A DNA stretch of 27,299 nucleotides, from assembly GCA_902478365.1 (NCBI GenBank), contig CABSKX010000028.1, positions 1 to 27,299 of the forward strand, read 5' to 3'. The position numbers and the translations under genes are program-made. The first letter of the stretch is position 1; every line of letters starts with the position of its first letter. Below are positions 15,877 to 22,154 of the stretch, in pieces. The stretch is from an uncultured Collinsella sp. Lineage in GTDB: Bacteria > Actinomycetota > Coriobacteriia > Coriobacteriales > Coriobacteriaceae. The notes below the pieces were generated by a model that saw nothing but the letters and a program-made list of their open reading frames with translations, did not search any database and had not been told where the DNA came from.

Positions 15877-17022
15877 ATGGACCTTGCCGACATCCGCCAG
15901 ACCATCGATGGCATCGACACCACGCTCCTCAACAGTTTTGTCGAACGCATGGACATTGCCACCGAGGTCGCCAAATCAAAAATCGAGATGGGCAAGGCCG
16001 TCTTCGACCCCGCCCGCGAGCGCTCTAAGCTCAACAACCTTGCCGGCCGCGCACCCGAGCGCTACGAGGCGCAGACCATCACGCTGTTCCGCCTCCTCAT
16101 GAGCATGAGCAAGGCCGAGCAGCAGCGCTATATCAACGAGCTCAAGGGCATCACGGTCTCGCAAAAGGCCCACGCCACTGCCGAGGCCTTCGACACGCCC
16201 TTCCCCCAGACTGCCAGCGTCGCCTGCCAAGGTGTTGAGGGCGCCTACAGCCAAATCGCCGCGTGCAAGCTCTTCGACGTGCCCGATATCGCGTTCTTCG
16301 ATACCTTCGAGGGGGTCATGCGCGCTGTGCGCGACGGCTTCTGCGAGTTTGGCGTACTGCCCATCGAAAACTCCACCGCGGGCTCGGTCAACGCGGTCTA
16401 CGACCTGCTCGCGCAGTTCGACTTCCACATCGTGCGCTCGCTGCGCCTTAAGATCGACCACAACCTGCTCGTCAAGCCCGGCACCAAGCTGCAGGATGTT
16501 CGTGAGGTCTATAGCCACGGTCAGGCCATCGCGCAATGCGCTGGCTTTATCGAGGCGCACGATCTGCAGGCCACCAAGTATCCCAACACAGCCATGTCGG
16601 CCGAGATGGTCGCCAAATCCGAGCGAGGCGACGTCGCCGCCATCGCCTCGCGCAGCTGCGCGGCGCTCTACGGCCTGGAGGTGCTGGAGCCCAACATCCA
16701 GGACTCGGACAACAACTACACGCGCTTCGTCGTCATCAGCCGCGAGCCGCGCGTCTACCCCGGTGCTAACCGTACCTCGCTCATGATCACCACGGCCAAC
16801 GAACCGGGCGCCCTCTATCGCGTGCTCGAGCGCTTCTATGCGCTCAACATCAACCTCATCAAGCTCGAGAGCCGTCCCATCCCCAGTCGCGACTTTGAGT
16901 TTATGTTCTACTTCGATCTGGACTGCCCCTTTGGCAGCAAGGCGCTCGACGATCTGCTCGACTCGATTGACGACGTATGCGAGAGCTTCACCTACTTTGG
17001 CAGCTACACGGAGGTGCTCTAG
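15877..17022 (+). CDS. pheA: Bifunctional chorismate mutase / prephenate dehydratase (P-protein)
   Basis: Converts chorismate to prephenate and then to phenylpyruvate. 381 aa. Residues 1-90 are an AroQ-type all-helical chorismate mutase (IDGIDTTLLNSFVERMDIA, then FDPARERSKL). Residues ~107-285 are the dehydratase domain: CQGVEGAYSQIAA, FGVLPIENSTAGSVN, YSHGQAIAQC and the catalytic TRF in NYTRFVVISR. Residues ~297-375 are an ACT domain with NEPGALYRVLERF and LIKLESRPIP, which in this family binds phenylalanine, so feedback inhibition is expected. ATG at 15877 has AAAGGGG 5 nt upstream; the upstream in-frame GTG at 15829 lies in a hairpin. Because tyrA here lacks a mutase domain, this enzyme supplies prephenate for both branches. 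Confidence 0.95.
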   Translation: MDLADIRQTIDGIDTTLLNSFVERMDIATEVAKSKIEMGKAVFDPARERSKLNNLAGRAPERYEAQTITLFRLLMSMSKAEQQRYINELKGITVSQKAHATAEAFDTPFPQTASVACQGVEGAYSQIAACKLFDVPDIAFFDTFEGVMRAVRDGFCEFGVLPIENSTAGSVNAVYDLLAQFDFHIVRSLRLKIDHNLLVKPGTKLQDVREVYSHGQAIAQCAGFIEAHDLQATKYPNTAMSAEMVAKSERGDVAAIASRSCAALYGLEVLEPNIQDSDNNYTRFVVISREPRVYPGANRTSLMITTANEPGALYRVLERFYALNINLIKLESRPIPSRDFEFMFYFDLDCPFGSKALDDLLDSIDDVCESFTYFGSYTEVL

Positions 17023-18273
17023 ATGACTGACCTCGCCACTACCCGCCCCTACGGGGTGCTGGGCCGCGTGCTGGGCCACAGCTACACCCCGGCCATCTAC
17101 AAGGAGCTCGCGGGGCTTGAGTACGTGCGTTTTGAGCGCGAGCCCGAAGACCTCGCGGCCTTTATAACGGGCGATGAGTGGGAGGGCACCAACGTGACCA
17201 TCCCCTATAAGCGCGCCGTCATGGACTACCTGGACGAGCTGAGCCCGCTCGCCGAGCGCATGGGCAACGTCAACACCATCACGCGTCTGCCCGATGGCCG
17301 TCTGCGCGGCGACAACACCGACTACTTCGGCTTCCAATGCCTGGTCGAGGAGCTTGGTGTGGAGATTGCCGGCAAGAAGGTCCTCGTGCTCGGCGCCACC
17401 GGCGGCGCCGGCACCACGGCAAGTATGGTGCTGGGCGACCTGGGCGCGATCGTGGTGCCCGTGGGACGCACGAGCGAGGTCAACTACGACAACATCGCAC
17501 AGCAGTCCGACGCCGCATTGCTCGTCAGCTGCACGCCTGCCGGCATGTTCCCCCACTGCCCCGACGCGCCTTGCACGCTCGAGGGCCTCGACGCTCTCGA
17601 GGGCGTCATCGATATCGTCTACAACCCCGCCCGCACAGGACTCATGCTCGAGGCCGAGCGTCGCGGCATCCCCTGCATCGGCGGTTTGCTCATGCTTGTG
17701 GCCCAGGCGGCGCAAGCCGTCGAGCGCTATACCGGCCAGGTCACCCCGCGCGAGCGCATCCTGGAAGTGACGGAGCGTCTGTCCCGACATGAGCAGAACA
17801 TCGCGCTGATCGGCATGCCGGGCTCGGGCAAAACCCGCGTGGGTGAGCAGATCGCTCTGCTCACCGGCCGCGAGCACATCGACCTGGACCGCGCCCTCGA
17901 GGAGCGCCTGGGCATGCCTTGCGCCGACTTTATCGTCGAGCGCGGCGAGCAGGCCTTCCGCGAGCAGGAGACGGCGGCCCTGGCCGACATCTCCAAGCGC
18001 AGCGGCCTGGTGCTTTCCACCGGTGGCGGCGTCGTCACGCGAGACGAGAACTACCCGCTGCTGCACCAGAACAGTCAGATTGTGATGCTCAACCGTAAGC
18101 TCGATGAACTCGCCCACAAGGGTCGCCCCATCACCGCCCGCGACGGTATCGACAAGCTGGCCGAGCAGCGCATGCCGCGCTACCGCACCTGGGCCGACTA
18201 CATCATCGACTCGCGCGACTGCGCAGCCAACACCGCCCGAGCCCTCCTCGACACCCTCCCACCCACTCTCTAA
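17023..18273 (+). CDS. aroE-aroK: Fused shikimate dehydrogenase - shikimate kinase
   Basis: 416 aa, two consecutive pathway enzymes in one chain. Residues 1 to ~255 are shikimate dehydrogenase: GHSYTPAIYKE, NVTIPYK with catalytic Lys63, GDNTD with Asp100, the NADP motif GATGGAGTT, and GGLLMLVAQAAQAVE near the end. Residues ~256-416 are shikimate kinase: Walker A GMPGSGKT (264-271), DLDRALEERLG, the acid ERGEQAFREQE region and STGGGVV, then the lid NRKLDELAHKGRP. No frameshift or stop lies at the junction, so it is a real fusion. The ATG directly follows the pheA stop. Usual separate genes are about 280 and 170 aa, which fits the sum. Confidence 0.94.
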   Translation: MTDLATTRPYGVLGRVLGHSYTPAIYKELAGLEYVRFEREPEDLAAFITGDEWEGTNVTIPYKRAVMDYLDELSPLAERMGNVNTITRLPDGRLRGDNTDYFGFQCLVEELGVEIAGKKVLVLGATGGAGTTASMVLGDLGAIVVPVGRTSEVNYDNIAQQSDAALLVSCTPAGMFPHCPDAPCTLEGLDALEGVIDIVYNPARTGLMLEAERRGIPCIGGLLMLVAQAAQAVERYTGQVTPRERILEVTERLSRHEQNIALIGMPGSGKTRVGEQIALLTGREHIDLDRALEERLGMPCADFIVERGEQAFREQETAALADISKRSGLVLSTGGGVVTRDENYPLLHQNSQIVMLNRKLDELAHKGRPITARDGIDKLAEQRMPRYRTWADYIIDSRDCAANTARALLDTLPPTL

Positions 18274-18275
18274 CC

Positions 18276-18316
18276 AAAACCACCACAAAGGGGACAGGCA
18301 CCTTTGTGGTGGTTTT
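18276..18316 (+). terminator. Perfect 16-bp inverted repeat, terminator-like, between aroEK and aroQ
   Basis: 18276-18291 is the exact reverse complement of 18301-18316, with a 9-nt loop GGACAGGCA. The right arm ends in TTTT and the left arm begins with AAAA, so it could terminate transcription from either side. It starts 3 nt after the aroEK stop and would separate aroQ from the operon, at least in part. The loop with flanks (GGGGACAGGCACC) looks like a repeated intergenic motif. Confidence 0.7.
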
Positions 18317-18351
18317 CAATTCAACTCCGCCCGACCACAAAGGAAGCAACC

Positions 18352-18789
18352 ATGAAAGCTCTCGTCATCAACGGCCCCAACCTCAACATGCTCGGCATTC
18401 GCGAGCCGGGCATCTACGGCAGCGACAACTACGACCGCCTAGTCCAGATCTGCAAGGAGGCCGGCGCCGCACAGGGCTTCGACGAGGTCGAGGTCTTCCA
18501 GTCCAACCACGAGGGCAGCATCGTCGACAAGATCCAGGAGGCATACGGCAAGGTCGACGGCATCGTCATCAACCCGGCGGCTTACACGCACACGAGCGTG
18601 GCGATTCTGGACGCCCTCAAGGCCGTCGCCATCCCCGCCGTCGAGGTCCACATCAGTGCCGTCGAGACGCGCGAGGACTTCCGCCAGGTAAGCTACGCCC
18701 GCTTGGCCTGCTTTGCCACCATCACCGGCGAAGGTCTGCAGGGGTACGCCCATGCGTTGGAGCTGCTGAAAGAGCATCTGCTACACTAA
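18352..18789 (+). CDS. aroQ: 3-dehydroquinate dehydratase, type II
   Basis: Third shikimate step, dehydration of 3-dehydroquinate to 3-dehydroshikimate by the dodecameric type II enzyme. 145 aa, standard length. Motifs: INGPNLNMLGIREPGIYG with the catalytic Tyr, QSNHEGSIVD, INPAAYTHTSVAI and EVHISAVETREDFRQVSY. The ATG at 18352 has AAAGGA 7 nt upstream. It completes the set of genes needed between DAHP and chorismate. It may be read through the 18276-18316 hairpin or use an unseen promoter. Confidence 0.95.
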   Translation: MKALVINGPNLNMLGIREPGIYGSDNYDRLVQICKEAGAAQGFDEVEVFQSNHEGSIVDKIQEAYGKVDGIVINPAAYTHTSVAILDALKAVAIPAVEVHISAVETREDFRQVSYARLACFATITGEGLQGYAHALELLKEHLLH

Positions 18790-18794
18790 TCCAT

Positions 18795-18823
18795 GGGACA
18801 AAATAATCAGGTTTGTTTGTCCC
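18795..18823. repeat. Short inverted repeat downstream of aroQ
   Basis: GGGACAAA (18795-18802) and TTTGTCCC (18816-18823) form an 8-bp stem with a 13-nt loop. No T run follows on either strand. It could weakly end aroQ transcription or be an intergenic repeat related in sequence flavour (GGGACA) to the one at 18276-18316. Confidence 0.5.
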
Positions 18824-18867
18824 AAAACTTAAGTAACTGTTCGATAGACATACAAAGGAGCATATCC

Positions 18868-19992
18868 ATGTCCCAGTACGATTACCTCGTCGTCGGTGCC
18901 GGCCTTTCGGGTGCCGTCTTTGCCAATGCCGCCAAGCGCGCCGGCAAGTCGGTCCTGGTCATCGACCGCCGCGATCACATCGCCGGCAACATCTATACCG
19001 AGGACGTCGAGGGCATCCAGGTCCACCGTTACGGCGCCCACATCTTCCATACCTCCATGAAGGACGTCTGGGACTATGTAAACCACTTTGCCGAGTTCAA
19101 CAACTACGTAAACTCGCCGGTCGCCAACTTCCACGGCAACATGTACAACATGCCCTTCAACATGAACACCTTCGCCAAGATGTGGCCGGGCGTCGTCACG
19201 CCGGCCGACGCCCGCGCCAAGATTGCCGAGCAGGTGGCCGCCGAGAACATCGGCGAGCCGCAGAACCTGGAGGAGCAGGCGCTGTCCCTCGTGGGCCGCG
19301 ACATCTTCGAGACGCTCGTGAAGGGCTACACCGAGAAGCAGTGGGGCCGCGACTGCCGCGACCTGCCCGCGAGCATCATCAAGCGCCTCCCCTGCCGCTT
19401 TACCTACGACAACAACTACTTCAACGACCGCTTCCAGGGCATCCCCATGGGCGGCTACACCAAGATGGTCTCCAACATGCTCGAGGGCGTTGAGGTGCGT
19501 TGCGGCGTGGAGTACAAGGAGCTGATCGCCGCCGAGCCCGATATCGCCGCCAAGACGATTTACTGCGGCCCCATCGACGCGTTCTACGACTTTAAGCTGG
19601 GCACGCTGGAGTACCGCAGCCTGCGCTTTGAGACCGAGACGCTCGACGAGCAGGACCACCAGGGCGTGGCCGTGGTCAACTACACCGAGCGCGAGATCCC
19701 CTACACGCGCATCATCGAGCACAAGCACTTCGAATTCGGCACGCAGGACAAGACCGTCATCACGCGCGAGTACCCGGCTGACTGGAAGCCCGGCGACGAG
19801 CCCTACTACCCCATCAACGACGCCAAGAACGAGGCCCTCTACAAGCAGTACGAGGAGCTGGCGGCGCAGGAGGGCGACGTGATCTTTGCCGGTCGCCTGG
19901 GCGGCTACAAGTACTACGACATGGACAAGGCCATCGCCGCGGCCTTCGAACTCGTCCGCAACGAGCTGGGCGTGGAGCCCACGGAGGCGTAA
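18868..19992 (+). CDS. glf: UDP-galactopyranose mutase
   Basis: FAD-dependent ring contraction of UDP-galactopyranose to UDP-galactofuranose, precursor of galactofuranose in surface glycans. 374 aa. The N-terminal dinucleotide motif VVGAGLSGAVFA, then RYGAHIFHTS, EKQWGRDCRDLPASIIKR, GIPMGGYTKMV and the C-terminal GRLGGYKYYDMDKAI are diagnostic. ATG at 18868 has AAAGGAG 8 nt upstream; an in-frame ATG at 18793 sits in the hairpin just after aroQ and is rejected. No other cell-surface sugar genes are adjacent, so it appears isolated. Codon bias is strongly towards C-ending codons. Ends at a strong terminator. Confidence 0.95.
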   Translation: MSQYDYLVVGAGLSGAVFANAAKRAGKSVLVIDRRDHIAGNIYTEDVEGIQVHRYGAHIFHTSMKDVWDYVNHFAEFNNYVNSPVANFHGNMYNMPFNMNTFAKMWPGVVTPADARAKIAEQVAAENIGEPQNLEEQALSLVGRDIFETLVKGYTEKQWGRDCRDLPASIIKRLPCRFTYDNNYFNDRFQGIPMGGYTKMVSNMLEGVEVRCGVEYKELIAAEPDIAAKTIYCGPIDAFYDFKLGTLEYRSLRFETETLDEQDHQGVAVVNYTEREIPYTRIIEHKHFEFGTQDKTVITREYPADWKPGDEPYYPINDAKNEALYKQYEELAAQEGDVIFAGRLGGYKYYDMDKAIAAAFELVRNELGVEPTEA

Positions 19993-20044
19993 GGGTTCAA
20001 AACAGGCCTCTGCGCGAGCCGAAAACAGCACAAGCAGGCACGCC

Positions 20045-20083
20045 AACGCCGGCAGGAGCAATTTCGCCTCTGCCGGCGTTTTA
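20045..20083 (+). terminator. Intrinsic terminator of glf
   Basis: AACGCCGGCAG (20045-20055) pairs perfectly with CTGCCGGCGTT (20070-20080), followed by TT before AG. It lies 53 bp after the glf stop. Confidence 0.8.
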
Positions 20084-20162
20084 GTATGGAGACGGAATTG
20101 GCTGTTCTGTCCATTATCTAGCCGAGGCATTGCAGGAGCACGGCCTGCCGCGGAGGCAAAAA

Positions 20163-20426
20163 CCGGAAGTATGCGGCAAATTCAGAACTTGCCGAGCATA
20201 CCGGGATGCCGCAACGCCTATACCTGAGGTTTCTCTGCGCAAAAAGGACTGTGTGCTCGGAGGTTCCGGAATTTGACGCATACTTCTGGCGAGCGGTTCC
20301 GGAAGTGCGGTGAAAAACCAAGATCTGCAGACCAGTCCCCTATATTGGACTACCGCGACCTGCGGTTTTGTTGCCGAAAATCGGGGGGTGCTCAGCTGTT
20401 TCCGATTTTTCCCCGCACTTCCGGAA
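20163..20426. repeat. Four degenerate ~38-nt repeats in alternating orientation
   Basis: Units start with CCGGAAGT or close variants, continue with a GCG plus A-rich core, and three end in a GAGCA-type sequence: copy A plus strand 20163-20202, copy B minus strand 20289-20251, copy C plus strand 20299-20337, copy D minus strand 20424-20386. A and B share GAAGTATGCG and CAAATTC. C and D form a perfect 14-bp inverted repeat (20297-20310 with 20413-20426) that extends to about 22 bp with two mismatches. Confidence 0.65.
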
Positions 20427-20500
20427 ACGGCAATAATAACCCACTGTCCCAAAGCGAAAACGCGATAATACCCTTTGGAAAATAGTCCTTTAAACGCGAA

Positions 20501-20518
20501 AACCGCCTTTCGGCGGTT
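20501..20518 (-). terminator. Hairpin with GAAA loop and T tract on the minus strand
   Basis: On the minus strand AACCGCC-GAAA-GGCGGTT is followed by TTCGCG. It could end transcripts from the minus-strand gene at 20975-21559, though it is about 450 bp downstream of its stop. Confidence 0.5.
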
Positions 20519-20845
20519 CCCACGGACCAAGCCGGACGTACCGTCGCAAGGCCTCATCACAATTGGATCTTTAAGAAGAAGCCCAATTCAGGTCAACCCC
20601 TTACCGGCGAACCGCAGCGAATTAATACTGAGCAACAACAGGTCAGTAAAGTTACATGCGAGCAGAAAATCACACGAAATTTCGCCTTTTCTCAATTGAG
20701 GTGTAAGTTTTGACAGGCCGAATCTTACATCCAAACAAAAAATAGAGTCGACGCATCAACCCTCTTCAGGTGTGGCTTACGCACTCGCTGGAACCCATGT
20801 GTCCTTGCACAGCGACTCCTCGTCAACTGATACGATGTTCGCAGA

Positions 20846-20918
20846 CACGGCCCGGGCCCACCTCGTCGGTGATTTGTTATTAAGCAGCTAATAATCACAT
20901 GACGGGACACGGGCCGTG
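20846..20918. repeat. Long imperfect foldback
   Basis: CACGGCCCG (20846-20854) pairs with CGGGCCGTG (20910-20918). Inside, GTGATT..TTATTA pairs with TAATAATCAC around the loop AGCAGC. The whole could form an extended bulged hairpin in RNA from either strand. Function unknown. Confidence 0.55.
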
Positions 20919-20974
20919 CTCTGTCATGCAATTGTCGACCTGCGGAGGAAACTAGTCGTTACCAGCGCACAACC

Positions 20975-21559
20975 TTACTCTTCGTCACAATTCCCCAATG
21001 AACATATCGCATTCTCTATACCGCGAAGGCGCTTGCCAAACTGCCTAATTTCGCGGTAGGCGGCCTTTTGATCCTTCTCAAATGCGGTCTCAAGAGAAAT
21101 AGTAATCATGCTCTCAAATGAGCCTATCTCAACTGGGCAGATAGTCGAGAAGCGCCTGCGCCTATATTTCTTTGAAAAGGAGACATTCACGTCGACAATG
21201 GAGTGCCCCCACAATCCTTCGAGGTCCTCGAACCTTCCCAAGAGAATGTTCCTCTCCTGTTTAGGGGGCAAAATCGCATAGCCCCTATCAAAAACAACAG
21301 AAGCACGCGTGTATTCGAAAGAATCATTTACAAACAAGTCAGGAGAAAGCCGAAACACAACATTGTATGCAGGCGCTTCTCCGATATTTCTAATAACGAG
21401 CCGTGCTTGTGAAGGCGAGACGTCATCTGGCCGGACGTACATAATAATATCTGGAGAGGTTTGAATCGCCAGACCCCTTAGGGCCGCCCACGATGCAACG
21501 ACCGTCGCTATTGCCGCCATCGAACTAATCCAAAGGGACGCTATATCCAATTCGCTCAT
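20975..21559 (-). CDS. Hypothetical membrane-anchored protein
   Basis: 194 aa, not recognised by name. The N-terminus has one hydrophobic helix at about residues 8-27 (ASLWISSMAAIATVVASWAAL). The next ~110 residues look like an immunoglobulin-like beta domain with ARLVIRNIGEAPAYNVVFRL, a pattern common in small anchored hypothetical proteins. The C-terminus is helical and charged, with a final GNCDEE. The ribosome site before ATG 21559 is poor (only a TTGGAT-like stretch). Codon use is AT-richer than the aromatic cluster. It is on the opposite strand to the ietAS-like operon and separated from the mini-genes by three hairpins. Confidence 0.65.
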   Translation of the reverse strand: MSELDIASLWISSMAAIATVVASWAALRGLAIQTSPDIIMYVRPDDVSPSQARLVIRNIGEAPAYNVVFRLSPDLFVNDSFEYTRASVVFDRGYAILPPKQERNILLGRFEDLEGLWGHSIVDVNVSFSKKYRRRRFSTICPVEIGSFESMITISLETAFEKDQKAAYREIRQFGKRLRGIENAICSLGNCDEE

Positions 21560-21577
21560 TATCTATCCAATCTATTG

Positions 21578-21614
21578 GCACCGCTTCTTCACGTCATACG
21601 AGAAGAAGCGGTGC
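21578..21614. repeat. Perfect 13-bp inverted repeat upstream of the hypothetical gene
   Basis: GCACCGCTTCTTC (21578-21590) and GAAGAAGCGGTGC (21602-21614), 11-nt loop. It lies 19 bp upstream of the ATG at 21559, so it would be in the leader of that gene. No T run follows on either strand. Confidence 0.65.
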
Positions 21615-21686
21615 ATATGCCAAAGAATCAAAGAGCAACGCGGGGCCCCGACGCTTGAATCTCGCCGGAGACCCCCATAAAATGTT

Positions 21687-21745
21687 TGATGTTGGCCCGC
21701 TAAGTCAACATCACGCTAGGCTTTAGTTGCCGCTAAAGCCTAGCG
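21687..21745 (-). repeat. Two adjoining hairpins at the 3' end of the mini-gene pair
   Basis: The first stem is CGCTAGGCTTTAG (21714-21726) with CTAAAGCCTAGCG (21733-21745), 13 bp perfect with a 6-nt loop; the second is TGATGTTG (21687-21694) with CAACATCA (21706-21713), 8 bp perfect. They abut with no gap. The stop codon of the 36-aa gene lies in the first stem. On the minus strand the second stem is followed by AACATTTTATG, a weak T run, so together they may terminate the mini-gene transcript. Confidence 0.6.
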
Positions 21746-21850
21746 AATCTTCAGCTTTGTGGCCTTCGTGGTCGTTCCGATCTTCCTGATCGCACCCGTT
21801 GAGCTAATTCGGTACTTCGGAATCTTTACGCGAATTGTCTTCGAAGCCAT
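21740..21850 (-). CDS. Small basic protein, 36 aa
   Basis: The sequence is Lys/Arg/Thr/Ile-rich, starts MASKTIRVKIPKYRISSTG and contains no acidic residue at all. The start is set by a perfect ribosome site GGAGGTG with 6-nt spacing, which argues for strong translation despite the small size. Alternating IRVKIPKYRI suggests short beta strands. I do not recognise the family. It lies 42 bp downstream of a second basic mini-gene on the same strand and its stop codon is inside a perfect hairpin. Confidence 0.65.
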   Translation of the reverse strand: MASKTIRVKIPKYRISSTGAIRKIGTTTKATKLKIR

Positions 21851-21892
21851 ATATATCACCTCCCTGCTGTTACATCACGCCTTGCTCGCAGA

Positions 21893-22021
21893 CTAGCGAT
21901 GCTTTGCAATCTGGTGCTTGACCAGAGTCTTCGCAGCCGCGGACTTCGCGGCTTTACTCGTCGAGGGGCTCGCGAGCGTCTTGGCAGCAGCGCCAACCTT
22001 GCCTCCATGATGGGTAGCCAT
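21893..22021 (-). CDS. Small Lys/Ala-rich protein, 42 aa
   Basis: Starts MATHHGGKVGAAAKTLASPS and carries a repeated AAAKTL unit (about residues 11-16 and 29-34) separated by SPSTSKAAKS. There is no acidic residue. ATG at 22021 has a perfect GGAGGTG 5 nt upstream; the frame is open to 22096 but that part has no ribosome site. The repeats recall small Ala/Lys/Ser repeat proteins sometimes found near phage or defence genes, from memory only. It is transcribed divergently from the ietAS-like operon, with about 130 bp between starts, so the two may share regulation. Confidence 0.65.
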   Translation of the reverse strand: MATHHGGKVGAAAKTLASPSTSKAAKSAAAKTLVKHQIAKHR

Positions 22022-22103
22022 ATTCTCACCTCCAATCTCGTAGAGTTTGAATCTTGACAGCCCAATCATAACATACTTCATTGCATCACTGTTCAACTAA
22101 GTC

Positions 22104-22132
22104 TTGCTATGTCTCAGACTGTCTCATATAAT
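22104..22132 (+). promoter_or_regulatory. Promoter of the AAA ATPase/protease operon
   Basis: -35 TTGCTA (22104-22109), 17-nt spacer, -10 TATAAT (22127-22132). Expected start near 22139, giving a ~16-nt leader before the ATG at 22155. This is the best-matching promoter in the window. Confidence 0.8.
22111..22126 (+). promoter_or_regulatory. Putative operator: two GTCTCA direct repeats in the spacer
   Basis: GTCTCA at 22111-22116 and again at 22121-22126, exactly 10 bp apart (one helical turn) and filling the -35/-10 spacer. A bound protein would block the polymerase. The ATPase encoded next carries a C-terminal helix-turn-helix that could be the binder. Confidence 0.45.
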
Positions 22133-22154
22133 AACAGCAAGGAGAGGAGCACAC

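Larger units (their letters stand above)
20084..20974. other. Long intergenic stretch with repeats and foldbacks, no convincing gene
   Basis: About 890 bp between the glf terminator and a minus-strand gene. It contains four degenerate repeats (20163-20426), a GNRA-type hairpin (20501-20518) and a long foldback (20846-20918). Open frames here (for example on the minus strand 20114-20560 and 20725-20931) lack ribosome sites and are composed of repeat sequence, so none is called. Base composition shifts to AT-richer after about 20.4 kb, marking the start of the accessory island. Confidence 0.7.

Noticed and set aside
15976..18288. 770-codon open frame on the minus strand opposite pheA and aroEK
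   Set aside because: It lies entirely antisense to two clear enzymes, has no family motif and has the composition expected from high-GC antisense frames.
18829..20130. 433-codon minus-strand frame opposite glf
   Set aside because: Antisense shadow of a clear glf gene, with no ribosome site and low-complexity Val/Leu/Asp content.
20163..20426. CRISPR array
   Set aside because: Units alternate in orientation, are degenerate and lack regular unique spacers; no cas gene is present.
20114..20560. 148-codon minus-strand frame
   Set aside because: Made of the degenerate repeats, no ribosome site, no domain; overlapping frames on both strands look the same.
20725..20931. 68-codon minus-strand frame in the foldback region
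   Set aside because: Arg/His-rich, no ribosome site, spans the foldback; nothing supports translation.
22104..22154. N-terminal extension of the AAA ATPase
   Set aside because: Starts in the -35 box of a strong promoter; ATG 22155 has a strong ribosome site.
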